Assembly (NCBI GenBank): GCA_031266365.1
Contig: JAISBE010000019.1
Span: 1 to 64,000, forward strand
Reading direction: 5' to 3'
Source of the DNA: Oscillospiraceae bacterium
GTDB lineage: Bacteria > Bacillota > Clostridia > Oscillospirales > Acutalibacteraceae
Length of the DNA: 64,000 nucleotides
Position 1 is the first letter of the stretch. Every line of letters starts with the position of its first letter. Both the position numbers and the translations under genes were made by a program. The notes under the pieces were generated by a model, which worked only from the letters and a program-made list of their open reading frames with translations, searched no databases and was not told the DNA's origin. Shown piece by piece: positions 28,237 through 36,221 of the stretch.

Positions 28237-29430
28237 TCACCTACCTAAGTTCATTACGCAAGCTCGCAAGCGCGACACCGCTTCAACCGTATCACCTTTA
28301 TTTCCAAATGCTGTGAGCCGGAAAAATCCCTCTCCATTTGCTCCAAAACCCAAGCCTGGTGTACCAACAACGCCTGCTTCTGATAATAGCACATCAAAAA
28401 ATTCCCAAGAAGTGAGATTTTTAGGAGTTTTCATCCAAATATATGGCGAATTTTTGCCACCTGTGAACCAAATATCGAGTTTTTTTAACGCTTGTGTGAT
28501 AACCCTGGCGTTTTCTTTATAATATGCAATGCTTTCAGTCACTTGCATCTGGCCTCTTTCTGTGAATATCGCTTCTGCTCCGCGCTGTATAATATAAGGC
28601 ACGCCATTAAACTTTGTGGTCTGCCTGCGCAGCCAAAAATCGTTCAAAGATCTGCCCCCAAATTTCAATTCTTTTGGTATAATTGTATAACTGCACCTAG
28701 TGCCCGTAAAGCCTGCCGTTTTTGAAAGAGAGCAAAATTCTATAGCACACTTTTTCGCACCTTCTATTTCAAATATACTGTGAGGTAAACTATCTTCCGA
28801 TATAAACGCCTCATAAGCCGCATCAAACAGGATAATAGCCTCCATTTTAATCGCATAGTCTATCCACTTTTTCAGTCCAATGCTATCGTAAACTTCACCG
28901 GTTGGATTATTTGGCGAGCATAGATATATTATATCCGCTTTCATCGCTTCATCCGGCATTGGAAGAAAATTATTCTCCACATTTGCCTGCAAGTATAATA
29001 TCTTGTTTCCTGCCATTATATTCGTATCCAAATAAACCGGATATACAGGATCAGGGATTAAACTCACATTGTTAAGCCCAAAAATATCCAAAATATTCGC
29101 CACATCATTTTTGGCACCATCGCTGATGAAAATTTCATCCAAGTCAAGGTCAACGTCTCTTTTTTGGTAATACCATTGCACTCCCTGTTTTAAAAAGTCG
29201 TAACCTCCTTCCGGACCGTATCCTCGAAAAGTCTCCTTTTTGCCCATCTCCAGCAAAGCTTTTTGCATAGCTTCAATTGCTGCATCACAAAGCGGTAGTG
29301 TGACATCTCCTATGCCCAATTTTATAATATTTTTTTTTGGGCTTTCTTTTTCAAACTCTTGAATTTTTTTTGAAATTTTTAAAAAAAGGTAATTTTTGTT
29401 CAAGTTAGAAAAATTTTCGTTTAATTTCAT
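28237..29430 (-). CDS. dapL: LL-diaminopimelate aminotransferase
   Basis: A PLP enzyme that converts tetrahydrodipicolinate directly to LL-diaminopimelate for lysine and peptidoglycan synthesis, bypassing the acyl-blocked steps. The N-terminal YLFLKISKKIQEF followed by IIKLGIGDVTLPL and FRGYGPEGGYDFLK are hallmark DapL sequences. CSPNNPTGEVY and the Schiff-base lysine K237 in SLSKTAGFTGTRC complete the active site. Its 397 residues match the family. It stands alone between GG-leader genes and a secreted-protein gene, with no other lysine-pathway gene in the window. Confidence 0.95.
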   Translation of the reverse strand: MKLNENFSNLNKNYLFLKISKKIQEFEKESPKKNIIKLGIGDVTLPLCDAAIEAMQKALLEMGKKETFRGYGPEGGYDFLKQGVQWYYQKRDVDLDLDEIFISDGAKNDVANILDIFGLNNVSLIPDPVYPVYLDTNIMAGNKILYLQANVENNFLPMPDEAMKADIIYLCSPNNPTGEVYDSIGLKKWIDYAIKMEAIILFDAAYEAFISEDSLPHSIFEIEGAKKCAIEFCSLSKTAGFTGTRCSYTIIPKELKFGGRSLNDFWLRRQTTKFNGVPYIIQRGAEAIFTERGQMQVTESIAYYKENARVITQALKKLDIWFTGGKNSPYIWMKTPKNLTSWEFFDVLLSEAGVVGTPGLGFGANGEGFFRLTAFGNKGDTVEAVSRLRACVMNLGR

Positions 29431-29635
29431 AAATTATCCTCCAAAATTTAGTTTATTTTTTGTTTTAAAAGGTTTATAAGTAAATTTAAAATAACATTAT
29501 TAATAAAAAATGCCGAATTAATATATCTAAGAATAATAAAAAATCACTATTTCACTATTGAAATTTATATTATTATATATCAAAATGATATTATTTATAG
29601 CCACATATTTTAAATTACAGGAGGGTGCAATATCT

Positions 29636-30298
29636 ATGACTAAATTTAAATCTTTTATCATCACTTGCGCACTGGCCACAGCCACAAATCTTTTAACAAC
29701 TGCAATACCAGCAACTGCATTTAAGATAAAATTAGTTAATTGTAACAATAATATTTTTCATCTGACATCTAGTAACCCAGCTTTAACCGATCCCAAAAGC
29801 GCCAGTAAATCGCTATCGAGCCCAGTAAATCCTGATTTTATAGCATTTCCACATATTCCCAGTAGCCTCGAATTTACCAGTTGTACTTTCAATTTATCCA
29901 CAAGACATGCCGGAGCTTCCGGCACAACCGAATTTATAACAATCTTTCACATCGAAGGCGAAAATCTTCTCTCATTTAGAAAAATTAAAGCCGAAATTGA
30001 TGACTTCTACAATACTTTTGAAATACAAGTACAAGCAGATTCAAGGTACGACGTTAAAGTAATAGATTTAACTAACTGTACTGAAGGGCGAGAAGGCACT
30101 GAATTAGCGCTCAACGAAGGCCGCTATACTTGTGAAAGTGATAGTACCAACGGCACAGCGAAACTACTAATTTTTGATCAAAACAGCTCACAAGTGGGAT
30201 ATGCTATAATAAAATTGTCAGAATCCCAAAGATTCACCCCAAGATGGATGGAAGAATCACATTCATATATAGCGCCCAGCCTATATACTACTATATAG
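29636..30298 (+). CDS. Secreted protein of unknown function
   Basis: Not recognised. The ATG at 29636 is taken because AGGAGGG lies immediately upstream. In-frame codons before it encode no better start. Residues 1-29 form a Sec signal peptide ending near AIPATA. The mature part of about 190 residues has a few Cys (VNCNN, TSCTFN, DLTNCTEG, RYTCES), a Ser/Pro-rich early segment and later beta-strand-like stretches (TEFITIFHIEGE, VGYAIIKLSES). A 10-bp perfect hairpin overlaps its stop codon. It directly precedes the GG-leader peptide cluster, so joint function is possible but unproven. Confidence 0.7.
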   Translation: MTKFKSFIITCALATATNLLTTAIPATAFKIKLVNCNNNIFHLTSSNPALTDPKSASKSLSSPVNPDFIAFPHIPSSLEFTSCTFNLSTRHAGASGTTEFITIFHIEGENLLSFRKIKAEIDDFYNTFEIQVQADSRYDVKVIDLTNCTEGREGTELALNEGRYTCESDSTNGTAKLLIFDQNSSQVGYAIIKLSESQRFTPRWMEESHSYIAPSLYTTI

Positions 30299-30301
30299 GC
30301 T
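30278..30301 (+). terminator. Perfect hairpin overlapping the stop codon
   Basis: AGCCTATATA and TATATAGGCT form a 10-bp stem around CTAC, including the TAG stop. No T-run follows, so it may protect the mRNA 3' end rather than terminate. Confidence 0.45.
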
Positions 30302-30440
30302 AGCAACTTCATCAAAAGCAACCTCTCAGCCGTTGTTTCAGCTTAATAATTATGAAAAATTATCTATCGTCGATTTAATAAGCTTCCTAATTATTATACC
30401 GCACAATGCTCACAAATTCCACCGACGAGTTCAGTTTATG

Positions 30441-30471
30441 TCCAGTGTGGCGCACAAATTGCCACATTGGA
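30441..30471 (+). terminator. Eleven-bp hairpin upstream of the GG-peptide promoter
   Basis: TCCAGTGTGGC and GCCACATTGGA pair with a single G-T wobble around a nine-base loop, followed by CCTTTACCT. It is probably the transcription end of the secreted-protein gene and insulates the promoter at 30529. Confidence 0.5.
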
Positions 30472-30528
30472 CCTTTACCTATATATAACAATTTCTGCTC
30501 TATCTCGGTATTAATTTCAAAATTTATA

Positions 30529-30557
30529 TTGACATAGTATAAAATATATTATATAAT
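30529..30557 (+). promoter_or_regulatory. Perfect consensus promoter of the GG-leader peptide cluster
   Basis: TTGACA (30529-30534), 17 bases and TATAAT (30552-30557). The first leader ATG is at 30616, preceded by AAGGATGG. Confidence 0.88.
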
Positions 30558-30615
30558 AAAATAAAATATACATAGTATAGCTAAATTTATCTAAAAATCA
30601 CAAGGATGGATAAAT

Positions 30616-30738
30616 ATGGAAACAGTTAACACAAAGCTCAACGGCCACAGAGATTACCCAGCTAATAGCAAATCTTCTCAGGCCCTGGAAGACGAATTAT
30701 CTTCCTGCACAGGCGGAAAATCAGACTCGAATCGATAA
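30616..30738 (+). CDS. Short GG-leader peptide, core almost absent
   Basis: A 40-codon ORF directly behind the consensus promoter, with an AAGGATGG ribosome site. The end of the leader (ALEDELSSCTGGK) fits the family pattern L-x-E-D-x-L-x-x-x-T-G-G seen in the neighbouring peptides. After the GG at 33-34 only KSDSNR remains before the stop. It is therefore either a leader whose core has been lost or a tiny product. Its stop codon overlaps the ATG of the next, broken, gene as TAATG. Confidence 0.5.
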   Translation: METVNTKLNGHRDYPANSKSSQALEDELSSCTGGKSDSNR

Positions 30739-31060
30739 TGAATCTAAAGCAAAACAAGAACGAATGCCGCTTTAGAAGTTGAATGAGGACGTTCTTCAAT
30801 CTATAACCGGTGGTGCCGAAGACCCAACTAATGATTTATGTGAAGACTACTATTGCACACAAATCGAATTAAAGACAGCAGTCAATTCATCTCCCCTATC
30901 CATTTATAACCAATATTACTGCACCCATTGCGATTTTTCAACCGAAATCGGTGGTAATAAAAGCGATAAGTACAACTATATATGCACTCTCAAGCTATCC
31001 TTGCTATTACACGTCAAGTACGATCATTACGAAACATCAGTTTCCGGACCATATGGGTAA
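30738..31060 (+). pseudogene. GG-leader zinc-finger-like peptide with broken leader
   Basis: The frame from 30779 (TTG) encodes KLNEDVLQSITGG followed by an 81-residue cargo with C-T-H-C at residues 48-51 and H-V-K-Y-D-H at 78-83, a Cys2His2 arrangement with a 26-residue spacer. Upstream in the same frame the leader reads ERMPL, then an amber codon (30773-30775), then KLNEDV. The likely original ATG at 30738 is in a different frame. A frameshift and a nonsense codon therefore separate start and core. It may be a pseudogene, or the TTG at 30779, which has no ribosome site, is used weakly. The core reading frame is intact for 93 codons, suggesting recent loss. Confidence 0.5.
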
Positions 31061-31400
31061 TAAAATTAGAACTATCACCTAGCGTGCACCAAAAATATCA
31101 ATAAATACAGCCAAGCCGAGCATTATAAACCGCACAAATATCCTCAAACAATCGTTTCAACAAACAAATTAAGTATTCTGAAAATAACACCGTCCACTCC
31201 CGCGCGTCTATAGCACAAAAAATAGTGCGCCCATTTCAAATCCACGGCGTATATTTGAAATAACTTAAGCTAAAATATAATATAAAAATAGTAAAAAATA
31301 CGACTAAATTCACTGTAATTTACTGAAAATATCCTTAATCGCAAACGAAAGCTAAAATAACGAATTATCATTTACAAAAAAATAGAAAGGAATGCGAATT
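31061..31400. other. Intergenic region before the second zinc-finger-like peptide
   Basis: AT-rich. TTGAAA at 31255-31260 with TAATAT 17 bases downstream is a plausible promoter for the next gene. No other coding sequence was recognised. Confidence 0.45.
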
Positions 31401-31748
31401 ATGAAAAAATATGACAAAAAACGAACTGCTGACCTTAACTCAAAGCAGGATCGCCTCCCACTGCAACAATTGCACGAAGATGCATTACTCGAAGTCACCG
31501 GGGGAAATGCCGAAAATTCAGACACGCACAACTATCACTTGGAACACGAATACCGTTACACCGACGAGAACACCTATACCATGTACGATCACTACATATG
31601 CGACCTGTGCCCCAACCACACGAAAATTACAGGACTATCAGCAATCCGCGACAATAACATCCAACCACACTTCACAACCTATCACCCAGGGATTGTCCCA
31701 CTACGCGGACCAGATGTCTCTGTACGCACGGGTACACCGGAGTTATAG
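31401..31748 (+). CDS. GG-leader peptide with Cys2His2 zinc-finger-like cargo
   Basis: A 115-residue precursor. The ATG at 31401 is chosen over one nine bases earlier because AAAGGA sits directly against the earlier ATG and at the right distance from this one. The leader is 35 residues, ending LHEDALLEVTGG (GG at 34-35). The cargo has C67-x2-C70 (YICDLC) and H90-x4-H95 (HFTTYH), 19 residues apart. It then continues GIVPLRGPD, which aligns with INPTRGAD in the peptide at 33385. The cargo is Tyr/His-rich before the first Cys. C39-type cleavage and export are expected from the leader. Zinc binding and target are unknown. Confidence 0.75.
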   Translation: MKKYDKKRTADLNSKQDRLPLQQLHEDALLEVTGGNAENSDTHNYHLEHEYRYTDENTYTMYDHYICDLCPNHTKITGLSAIRDNNIQPHFTTYHPGIVPLRGPDVSVRTGTPEL

Positions 31749-31873
31749 TGAGGTTAATACTATAAAAATAATAAATTAAGCTGTAAAATTTGCGCAATAA
31801 GCAGTAACCATACCTTTACGTTAGCACTTGTCTATGCAAAATGCATATTTCACGATAATTTTCTAAAATTATA

Positions 31874-31902
31874 TTGACACATAATAAAATATAGTATATA
31901 AT
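31874..31902 (+). promoter_or_regulatory. Perfect consensus promoter with no intact gene behind it
   Basis: TTGACA (31874-31879), 17 bases and TATAAT (31897-31902). About 115 bases downstream, AAAGGAG precedes ATG AAA ACA TAA at 32017, a three-codon dead end, so the gene it once served appears to be gone. It may still read through to 32437. Confidence 0.75.
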
Positions 31903-31989
31903 TTAATAAAATACATCGTAATATAATTAAATTCAGTTGAATATACTTTCGCAATACATGATGCAACGCAATTGAAAAGGCCCTTGCAA

Positions 31990-32358
31990 TCAAAAATGTA
32001 AAGGAGTGTTAATTATATGAAAACATAAGACACCGAAACCTGACATTTTGAATGTAAACAAAACGAACGACCAACATAAATACTCAATTACAATAACTTT
32101 GAAACCATCACTAGTAATATCTCGCCAATCTAAAGCGTGATGAGAGTATGAACACATTTCAGCTTTTCGGAACATATCTCGCAAACGAATTACTTCACTA
32201 CAAATATCATGAAAACTGCCCTCTAAGCATTGACCTCTGTACCACTGACCATTACTTAACCTTATAATAATACAAGCACCATTACTACGTTCAGGTCCAC
32301 CAGCATCTAAATGCACCGGCCTAACAACCTCGATAAACCTATGTGTTACTCCAGGCAT
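31990..32358 (-). CDS. Uncertain minus-strand ORF, 122 codons
   Basis: An open frame on the strand opposite the GG-peptide genes. The middle looks protein-like (GACIIIRLSNGQWYRGQ, DICSEVIRLRDMF, FKVIVIEYL), with alternating hydrophobic and polar residues. AGGAG lies 16 bases before the ATG, which is too far, and no good alternative start was found. No homologue comes to mind. It covers the abortive plus-strand start at 32017, so it may be the real occupant of this gap or a chance frame. Confidence 0.3.
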   Translation of the reverse strand: MPGVTHRFIEVVRPVHLDAGGPERSNGACIIIRLSNGQWYRGQCLEGSFHDICSEVIRLRDMFRKAEMCSYSHHALDWRDITSDGFKVIVIEYLCWSFVLFTFKMSGFGVLCFHIINTPLHF

Positions 32359-32436
32359 GATTATTTGAATTTAACTCCTAAGCTGACACAACAGAATAGT
32401 TGACACATATTAAAATGATTGAAAGGATGAATTACC

Positions 32437-32781
32437 ATGAGTAAAAAAAATAACCCTGCAACCAAAAAGGCAGAAAACTTGCAACTCTTAGATGAAGACT
32501 CGTTAAATGCTGTAACAGGCGGTGAGCATATTTGGAATGAGGCGACAATTGGAGCCACCATGGCACAATTCGTAAATGTTAACTGGCAAACGCAGAGCGG
32601 AGACTGCGCACACTGTGGAACACACGTGAACAACCTATCTGAAGCATCGGCGCACGCCCAGCAATACTTCGTATTCGAAGGCGATATATTCCAATATGCT
32701 AAATGTGCCCCTGGTTACAGCAACAGCGACATACCGACTCAAAATGCTACAGCAGCCATCATCGGTGGAACAACAACTTGA
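32437..32781 (+). CDS. GG-leader peptide with partial zinc-finger-like cargo
   Basis: A 114-residue precursor preceded by GAAAGGAT. The 29-residue leader ends LLDEDSLNAVTGG (GG at 28-29). The cargo has C57-x2-C60 (DCAHCGTH), V64 and H73 at the spacing of a C2H2 finger, but the second histidine is missing. Instead there are H63 and a further cysteine at position 90 (YAKCAPG). It may bind metal differently or be a degenerate member. The C-terminus is Ala/Thr/Ile-rich and ends in IIGGTTT. It is the first gene of a closely spaced run of four precursors. Confidence 0.72.
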   Translation: MSKKNNPATKKAENLQLLDEDSLNAVTGGEHIWNEATIGATMAQFVNVNWQTQSGDCAHCGTHVNNLSEASAHAQQYFVFEGDIFQYAKCAPGYSNSDIPTQNATAAIIGGTTT

Positions 32782-32864
32782 TTAATCCACTAAAGCATAA
32801 AAATAATTGTCAATAGGCGAACTAAGTATCTACTCCCGAGACTCGATGGAAAGGATTGATAAAC

Positions 32865-33122
32865 ATGAAAAAACGCAATGCACCTCAAAAAACTGACCTT
32901 GATTCAACGAAGAATCTCCCTAAACTGAATGACAATGACTTGATGAATGTTACTGGCGGGCAAAGCGAAAACGATGAAAACGGTGAATCAGGGACAGGAA
33001 ATTGGGAAATAGGCAACCTAAACGGACAGGGATCCTCAGGACAAAATAATGATAACAGTGGATCCACGGTGGAAGAAGGAGCAATCGGCTCTTGGAATAT
33101 TGGAGATTTTGAACAAACGTGA
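32865..33122 (+). CDS. GG-leader peptide with acidic Gly/Asn-rich core
   Basis: An 85-residue precursor starting at ATG 32865, nine bases after AAAGGA. The leader ends KLNDNDLMNVTGG (GG at 31-32). The 53-residue core is acidic and rich in Gly, Asn and Ser. It has an imperfect internal repeat, GNWEIGNL (45-52) and GSWNIGDF (75-82), and no Cys, so disulfide or lanthionine rings are excluded. Its leader DNA is identical to that of the next gene. The core is unlike any bacteriocin I know. Confidence 0.75.
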   Translation: MKKRNAPQKTDLDSTKNLPKLNDNDLMNVTGGQSENDENGESGTGNWEIGNLNGQGSSGQNNDNSGSTVEEGAIGSWNIGDFEQT

Positions 33123-33187
33123 GCCCGCCTCCAGACGCGACAAGCACTATACCTTACTGAATAAATAATTGAAAGGACTGATAGATC

Positions 33188-33358
33188 ATGAAAAAACGCA
33201 ATGCACCTCAAAAAACTGACCTTGATTCAACGAAGAATCTCCCTAAACTGAATGACAATGACTTGATGAATGTTACTGGCGGCAATGGCGCAACCGAAGA
33301 AGAATCTGAAGAACCTGAAAATATAACCACACCGGGACCGTACGTAGGCTACAACTAA
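33188..33358 (+). CDS. GG-leader peptide sharing the previous leader exactly, different 24-residue core
   Basis: A 56-codon gene. From the ATG to the codons for TGG (about 95 bases) it is base-for-base identical to 32865-32959, and the ribosome-site region (GAAAGGACTGAT) is nearly the same. Directly after GG the sequence changes completely to NGATEEESEEPENITTPG followed by PYVGYN, a short, very acidic core without Cys. This is a recent leader duplication joined to an unrelated core. It has the size of a small exported peptide or signal. Confidence 0.72.
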   Translation: MKKRNAPQKTDLDSTKNLPKLNDNDLMNVTGGNGATEEESEEPENITTPGPYVGYN

Positions 33359-33384
33359 ACTTGGACCAGAAAGGCTTGATGATT

Positions 33385-33723
33385 ATGGTAGAACGCAGGA
33401 GAGAACTATCCTCTCGGACTGCCTTGCAACAATCAACCGACCAATTAAAACAGTTGGATGAAGAAAGCTTGAAAAATGTCATTGGAGGCAGCTATAATCC
33501 AGTCGACGGCATAAAAGGTAACTCGCCAACAAATGATTACCATATGCGCACCTACACATTGGAGAACTCAGGGACAAGCGACGCAAATCCTACCTCAGTT
33601 TACGTGTGCGACTGGTGCGAAAACGAATTTCGCACCCTGGACGATGTGCTGACGCATCTTTGCCAAACACACGATATAATAAATCCAACCCGAGGAGCAG
33701 ATGAACTCATAAGATGGACCTAA
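33385..33723 (+). CDS. GG-leader peptide with a textbook C2H2 zinc-finger motif
   Basis: A 112-residue precursor. The ATG at 33385 lies ten bases after AGAAAGG, as in the neighbours. The leader ends LDEESLKNVIGG (GG at 34-35). The cargo contains Y73-V-C75-DW-C78-ENE-F82-RTLDD-V88-LT-H91-LCQT-H96. This fits every position of the classical zinc-finger consensus (aromatic-x-C-x2-C-x3-F-x5-hydrophobic-x2-H-x4-H). TRGAD follows, as in the peptide at 31401. A motif best known from eukaryotic DNA-binding proteins on a leader meant for export is very unusual. Function is unknown. Metal binding is inferred from the motif only. Confidence 0.78.
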   Translation: MVERRRELSSRTALQQSTDQLKQLDEESLKNVIGGSYNPVDGIKGNSPTNDYHMRTYTLENSGTSDANPTSVYVCDWCENEFRTLDDVLTHLCQTHDIINPTRGADELIRWT

Positions 33724-33997
33724 TTTTGTTAAACATCGGCTATACACAAGTCTTCACAATACGATAAATTTGGCCGCACTCGCCGATACTTCACATTCCT
33801 CTTGAACAATCAAATCTCCCAATTTCAAACTTGAACAGTAACCTGCTGCATCACACATCTAGAGCGACTAACTGAAAGCCGATACCACTTACGTTTTATT
33901 TATAACTAGAAATTTAATAATGTATCACGCTATACACTTGCGACAACGTATTGCTATATTCAATATCATTAAAAACTAAGCGCCGCTATGATGATCA

Positions 33998-34201
33998 CTA
34001 GCACTCGATCTTCAAATAATTTTGTATTAGATCGCGAATCATGGCGGCATGTTCAAATTCCAGCATTTTTGCGGCGCTTTGCATTTCTTTTATTAGTCTT
34101 TCGATCTCCTTTGATATGTCTTTCTTACCGAGCATCTTTTTAGACTTTTCTTCGCCCTTGCGGTTTGATATTTCCAAAATATCGGAAACTTTATAAAGCA
34201 C
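33998..34201 (-). pseudogene. Partial duplicate of the uvrB 3' end
   Basis: A 67-codon frame whose residues from [20 protein letters not shown] onward are almost identical to the C-terminal UVR region of UvrB next door. The DNA of about 34012-34194 matches 34277-34459 at an offset of 265 with few substitutions. Identity stops at GGAAACTTT. The copy lacks the helicase part and cannot work as UvrB. It lies exactly between uvrB and the GG-peptide cluster. Confidence 0.85.
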
Positions 34202-34241
34202 ACCCGCTGGACATCAAATGCTTATTCACGCTAAAATTCTC

Positions 34242-36221
34242 CTAGCTGCCAACATCATCGGCGTCATCTTTTGCTTTCAAATAATTTCGTATCAGATCGC
34301 GAATCATGGCGGCGTGTTCAAATTCCAGCATTTTTGCGGCGCTTTGCATTTCTTTTGTTAGTCTTTCGATCTCCTTTGATATGTCTTTCTTACCGAGCAT
34401 CTTTTTAGACTTTTCTTCGCCCTTGCGGTTTGATATTTCCAAAATATCGGAAACTTTCTTTTTAATTGTTTTGGGGATAATACTGTGAGCTTTATTATAT
34501 TCAGTCTGGAGATTCCTGCGGCGCTGTGTTTCTTCTATTGCCAGTTCCATTGAGCGCGTGATTTGATCCGCATACATTATTACCTGTCCTTTGGCGTTTC
34601 TGGCTGCTCGACCAAACGTTTGCACTAACGATCGCTCTGAGCGCAAAAAGCCTTCTTTATCGGCATCCAAAATTGCCACAAGCGAAACTTCCGGTATATC
34701 CAGCCCTTCTCGCAGGAGGTTTATGCCAACCAATACATCGAATTCGCCTAACCGCAACCCTCTTATTATTTCCATGCGTTCAATTGTATCCACACCGCAA
34801 TGCATATACCTTACTTTAATGCCAACTTCCTTCAGATAATCAGTCAAGTCTTCGGCCATTTTTTTCGTTAAAGTCGTTATCAGCACGCGCTCGCCTTTTT
34901 TTGTCCGCTCATGAATTTGCCCAACCAAATCATCGATTTGATTTTCCGTGGGTTTCACTGTTATATCTGGATCAAGAAGCCCCGTTGGGCGGATGATCTG
35001 TTCCGTTATTCTCTGGCTTTTGCTCATCTCGAAGTCACCCGGCGTCGCGCTGACAAAAATCACTTGATTTAGCCTTTCATAAAATTCCTCAAAACTCAAT
35101 GGTCTATTATCATAAGCTGATGGGAGCCTGAACCCAAACTCAACCAGATTATTCTTTCTTGCCCTATCCCCAGCATACATCGCCCTTGCCTGCGGTATTG
35201 TCACGTGCGATTCATCCACAAATAGAATAAAATCATCGGGAAAATAATCGAGTAAAGTAAACGGGGCACTGCCTGGAGGTCTGCCCGATAGCACGCGAGA
35301 ATAATTTTCTATGCCTTTGCAAAAGCCTATTTCTTGCAGCATTTCGATATCGTAACACGTGCGCTGTTCGATTCTTTGCGCCTCTATTAATTTCTCTTTA
35401 CTGCGAAAATATTTTAGTCTTTCTTCCAGCTCAATCTCTAAGTTGACCATTGCCAGTTTCATTTTCTCCTGTGGTATAACATAATGTGAAGCTGGATAAA
35501 TAGCAGCGTGTTTTAACACTGCGCTTACTTGGCACGTCATTGGGTTTATTTCGCTGATGCGGTCGATCTCATCGCCAAAAAATTCAACTCTTATCGCTTT
35601 TTCAGTTGAATTTGCCGGAAAAATTTCCACCACGTCACCGCGCACTCGAAATTTATTTCTAGTAAACTGAACATCGTTTCGCTCATATTGAATATTCACT
35701 AATTTTTTCAAAAGATTGTCTCTGCTTTTTTGCATTCCCGGCCGCAGCGATATTACCATATTTCGGTAATCGATCGGGTTGCCCAGGCTGTAGATACACG
35801 ATACGCTCGCAACAATTATCACATCCCTCCGCTCGGAAAGGGCTGACGTCGCTGAGTGTCTGAGTTTATCTATTTCTTCGTTTATTGAAGAATCTTTTTC
35901 TATATATGTATCCGTCGCAGCGACATATGACTCAGGCTGGTAGTAATCGTAATAGCTTACGAAATACTCCACAGCGTTATCTGGAAAAAATTCCCTGAAT
36001 TCCAAACACAGCTGCGCAGCCAAGGTCTTGTTGTGAACCAAAATTAACGTTGGGCGGTTGAGTTTACATATTATATTCGCCATTGTAAACGTTTTTCCTG
36101 AACCCGTAACTCCGAGGAGCGTTTGCTCAGTGTAACCCATTTTCAAGCCGTTTGTGAGTTCATCTATGGCTTTTGGCTGGTCACCTCGCGGGATATATTC
36201 CGATTTCAATTTGAAATTCAT
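34242..36221 (-). CDS. uvrB: Excinuclease ABC subunit B
   Basis: The damage-verifying helicase of nucleotide excision repair, which works with UvrA and UvrC. Walker A GVTGSGKT is at 37-44. The damage-probing beta-hairpin lies in [35 protein letters not shown] and [12 protein letters not shown] are the other helicase motifs. The C-terminal UVR motif ([20 protein letters not shown]) contacts UvrC. The ATG at 36221 follows GGGG at 36228-36231. A start six codons earlier would include that ribosome site. The 659-residue protein is full length. Its 3' end is partly duplicated just downstream. Confidence 0.97.
   Translation of the reverse strand: MNFKLKSEYIPRGDQPKAIDELTNGLKMGYTEQTLLGVTGSGKTFTMANIICKLNRPTLILVHNKTLAAQLCLEFREFFPDNAVEYFVSYYDYYQPESYVAATDTYIEKDSSINEEIDKLRHSATSALSERRDVIIVASVSCIYSLGNPIDYRNMVISLRPGMQKSRDNLLKKLVNIQYERNDVQFTRNKFRVRGDVVEIFPANSTEKAIRVEFFGDEIDRISEINPMTCQVSAVLKHAAIYPASHYVIPQEKMKLAMVNLEIELEERLKYFRSKEKLIEAQRIEQRTCYDIEMLQEIGFCKGIENYSRVLSGRPPGSAPFTLLDYFPDDFILFVDESHVTIPQARAMYAGDRARKNNLVEFGFRLPSAYDNRPLSFEEFYERLNQVIFVSATPGDFEMSKSQRITEQIIRPTGLLDPDITVKPTENQIDDLVGQIHERTKKGERVLITTLTKKMAEDLTDYLKEVGIKVRYMHCGVDTIERMEIIRGLRLGEFDVLVGINLLREGLDIPEVSLVAILDADKEGFLRSERSLVQTFGRAARNAKGQVIMYADQITRSMELAIEETQRRRNLQTEYNKAHSIIPKTIKKKVSDILEISNRKGEEKSKKMLGKKDISKEIERLTKEMQSAAKMLEFEHAAMIRDLIRNYLKAKDDADDVGS

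Noticed and set aside
30616..31060. TAG as pyrrolysine in the broken GG-peptide leader
   Set aside because: No pylT, pylS or pylB-like gene is visible, the codon is in a leader position, and the start is also out of frame. Decay is simpler.
31411..31779. Second ORF overlapping the 31401 GG peptide in another frame
   Set aside because: Thr-rich shadow frame without leader or ribosome site. The GG leader and Cys/His motif are in the other frame.
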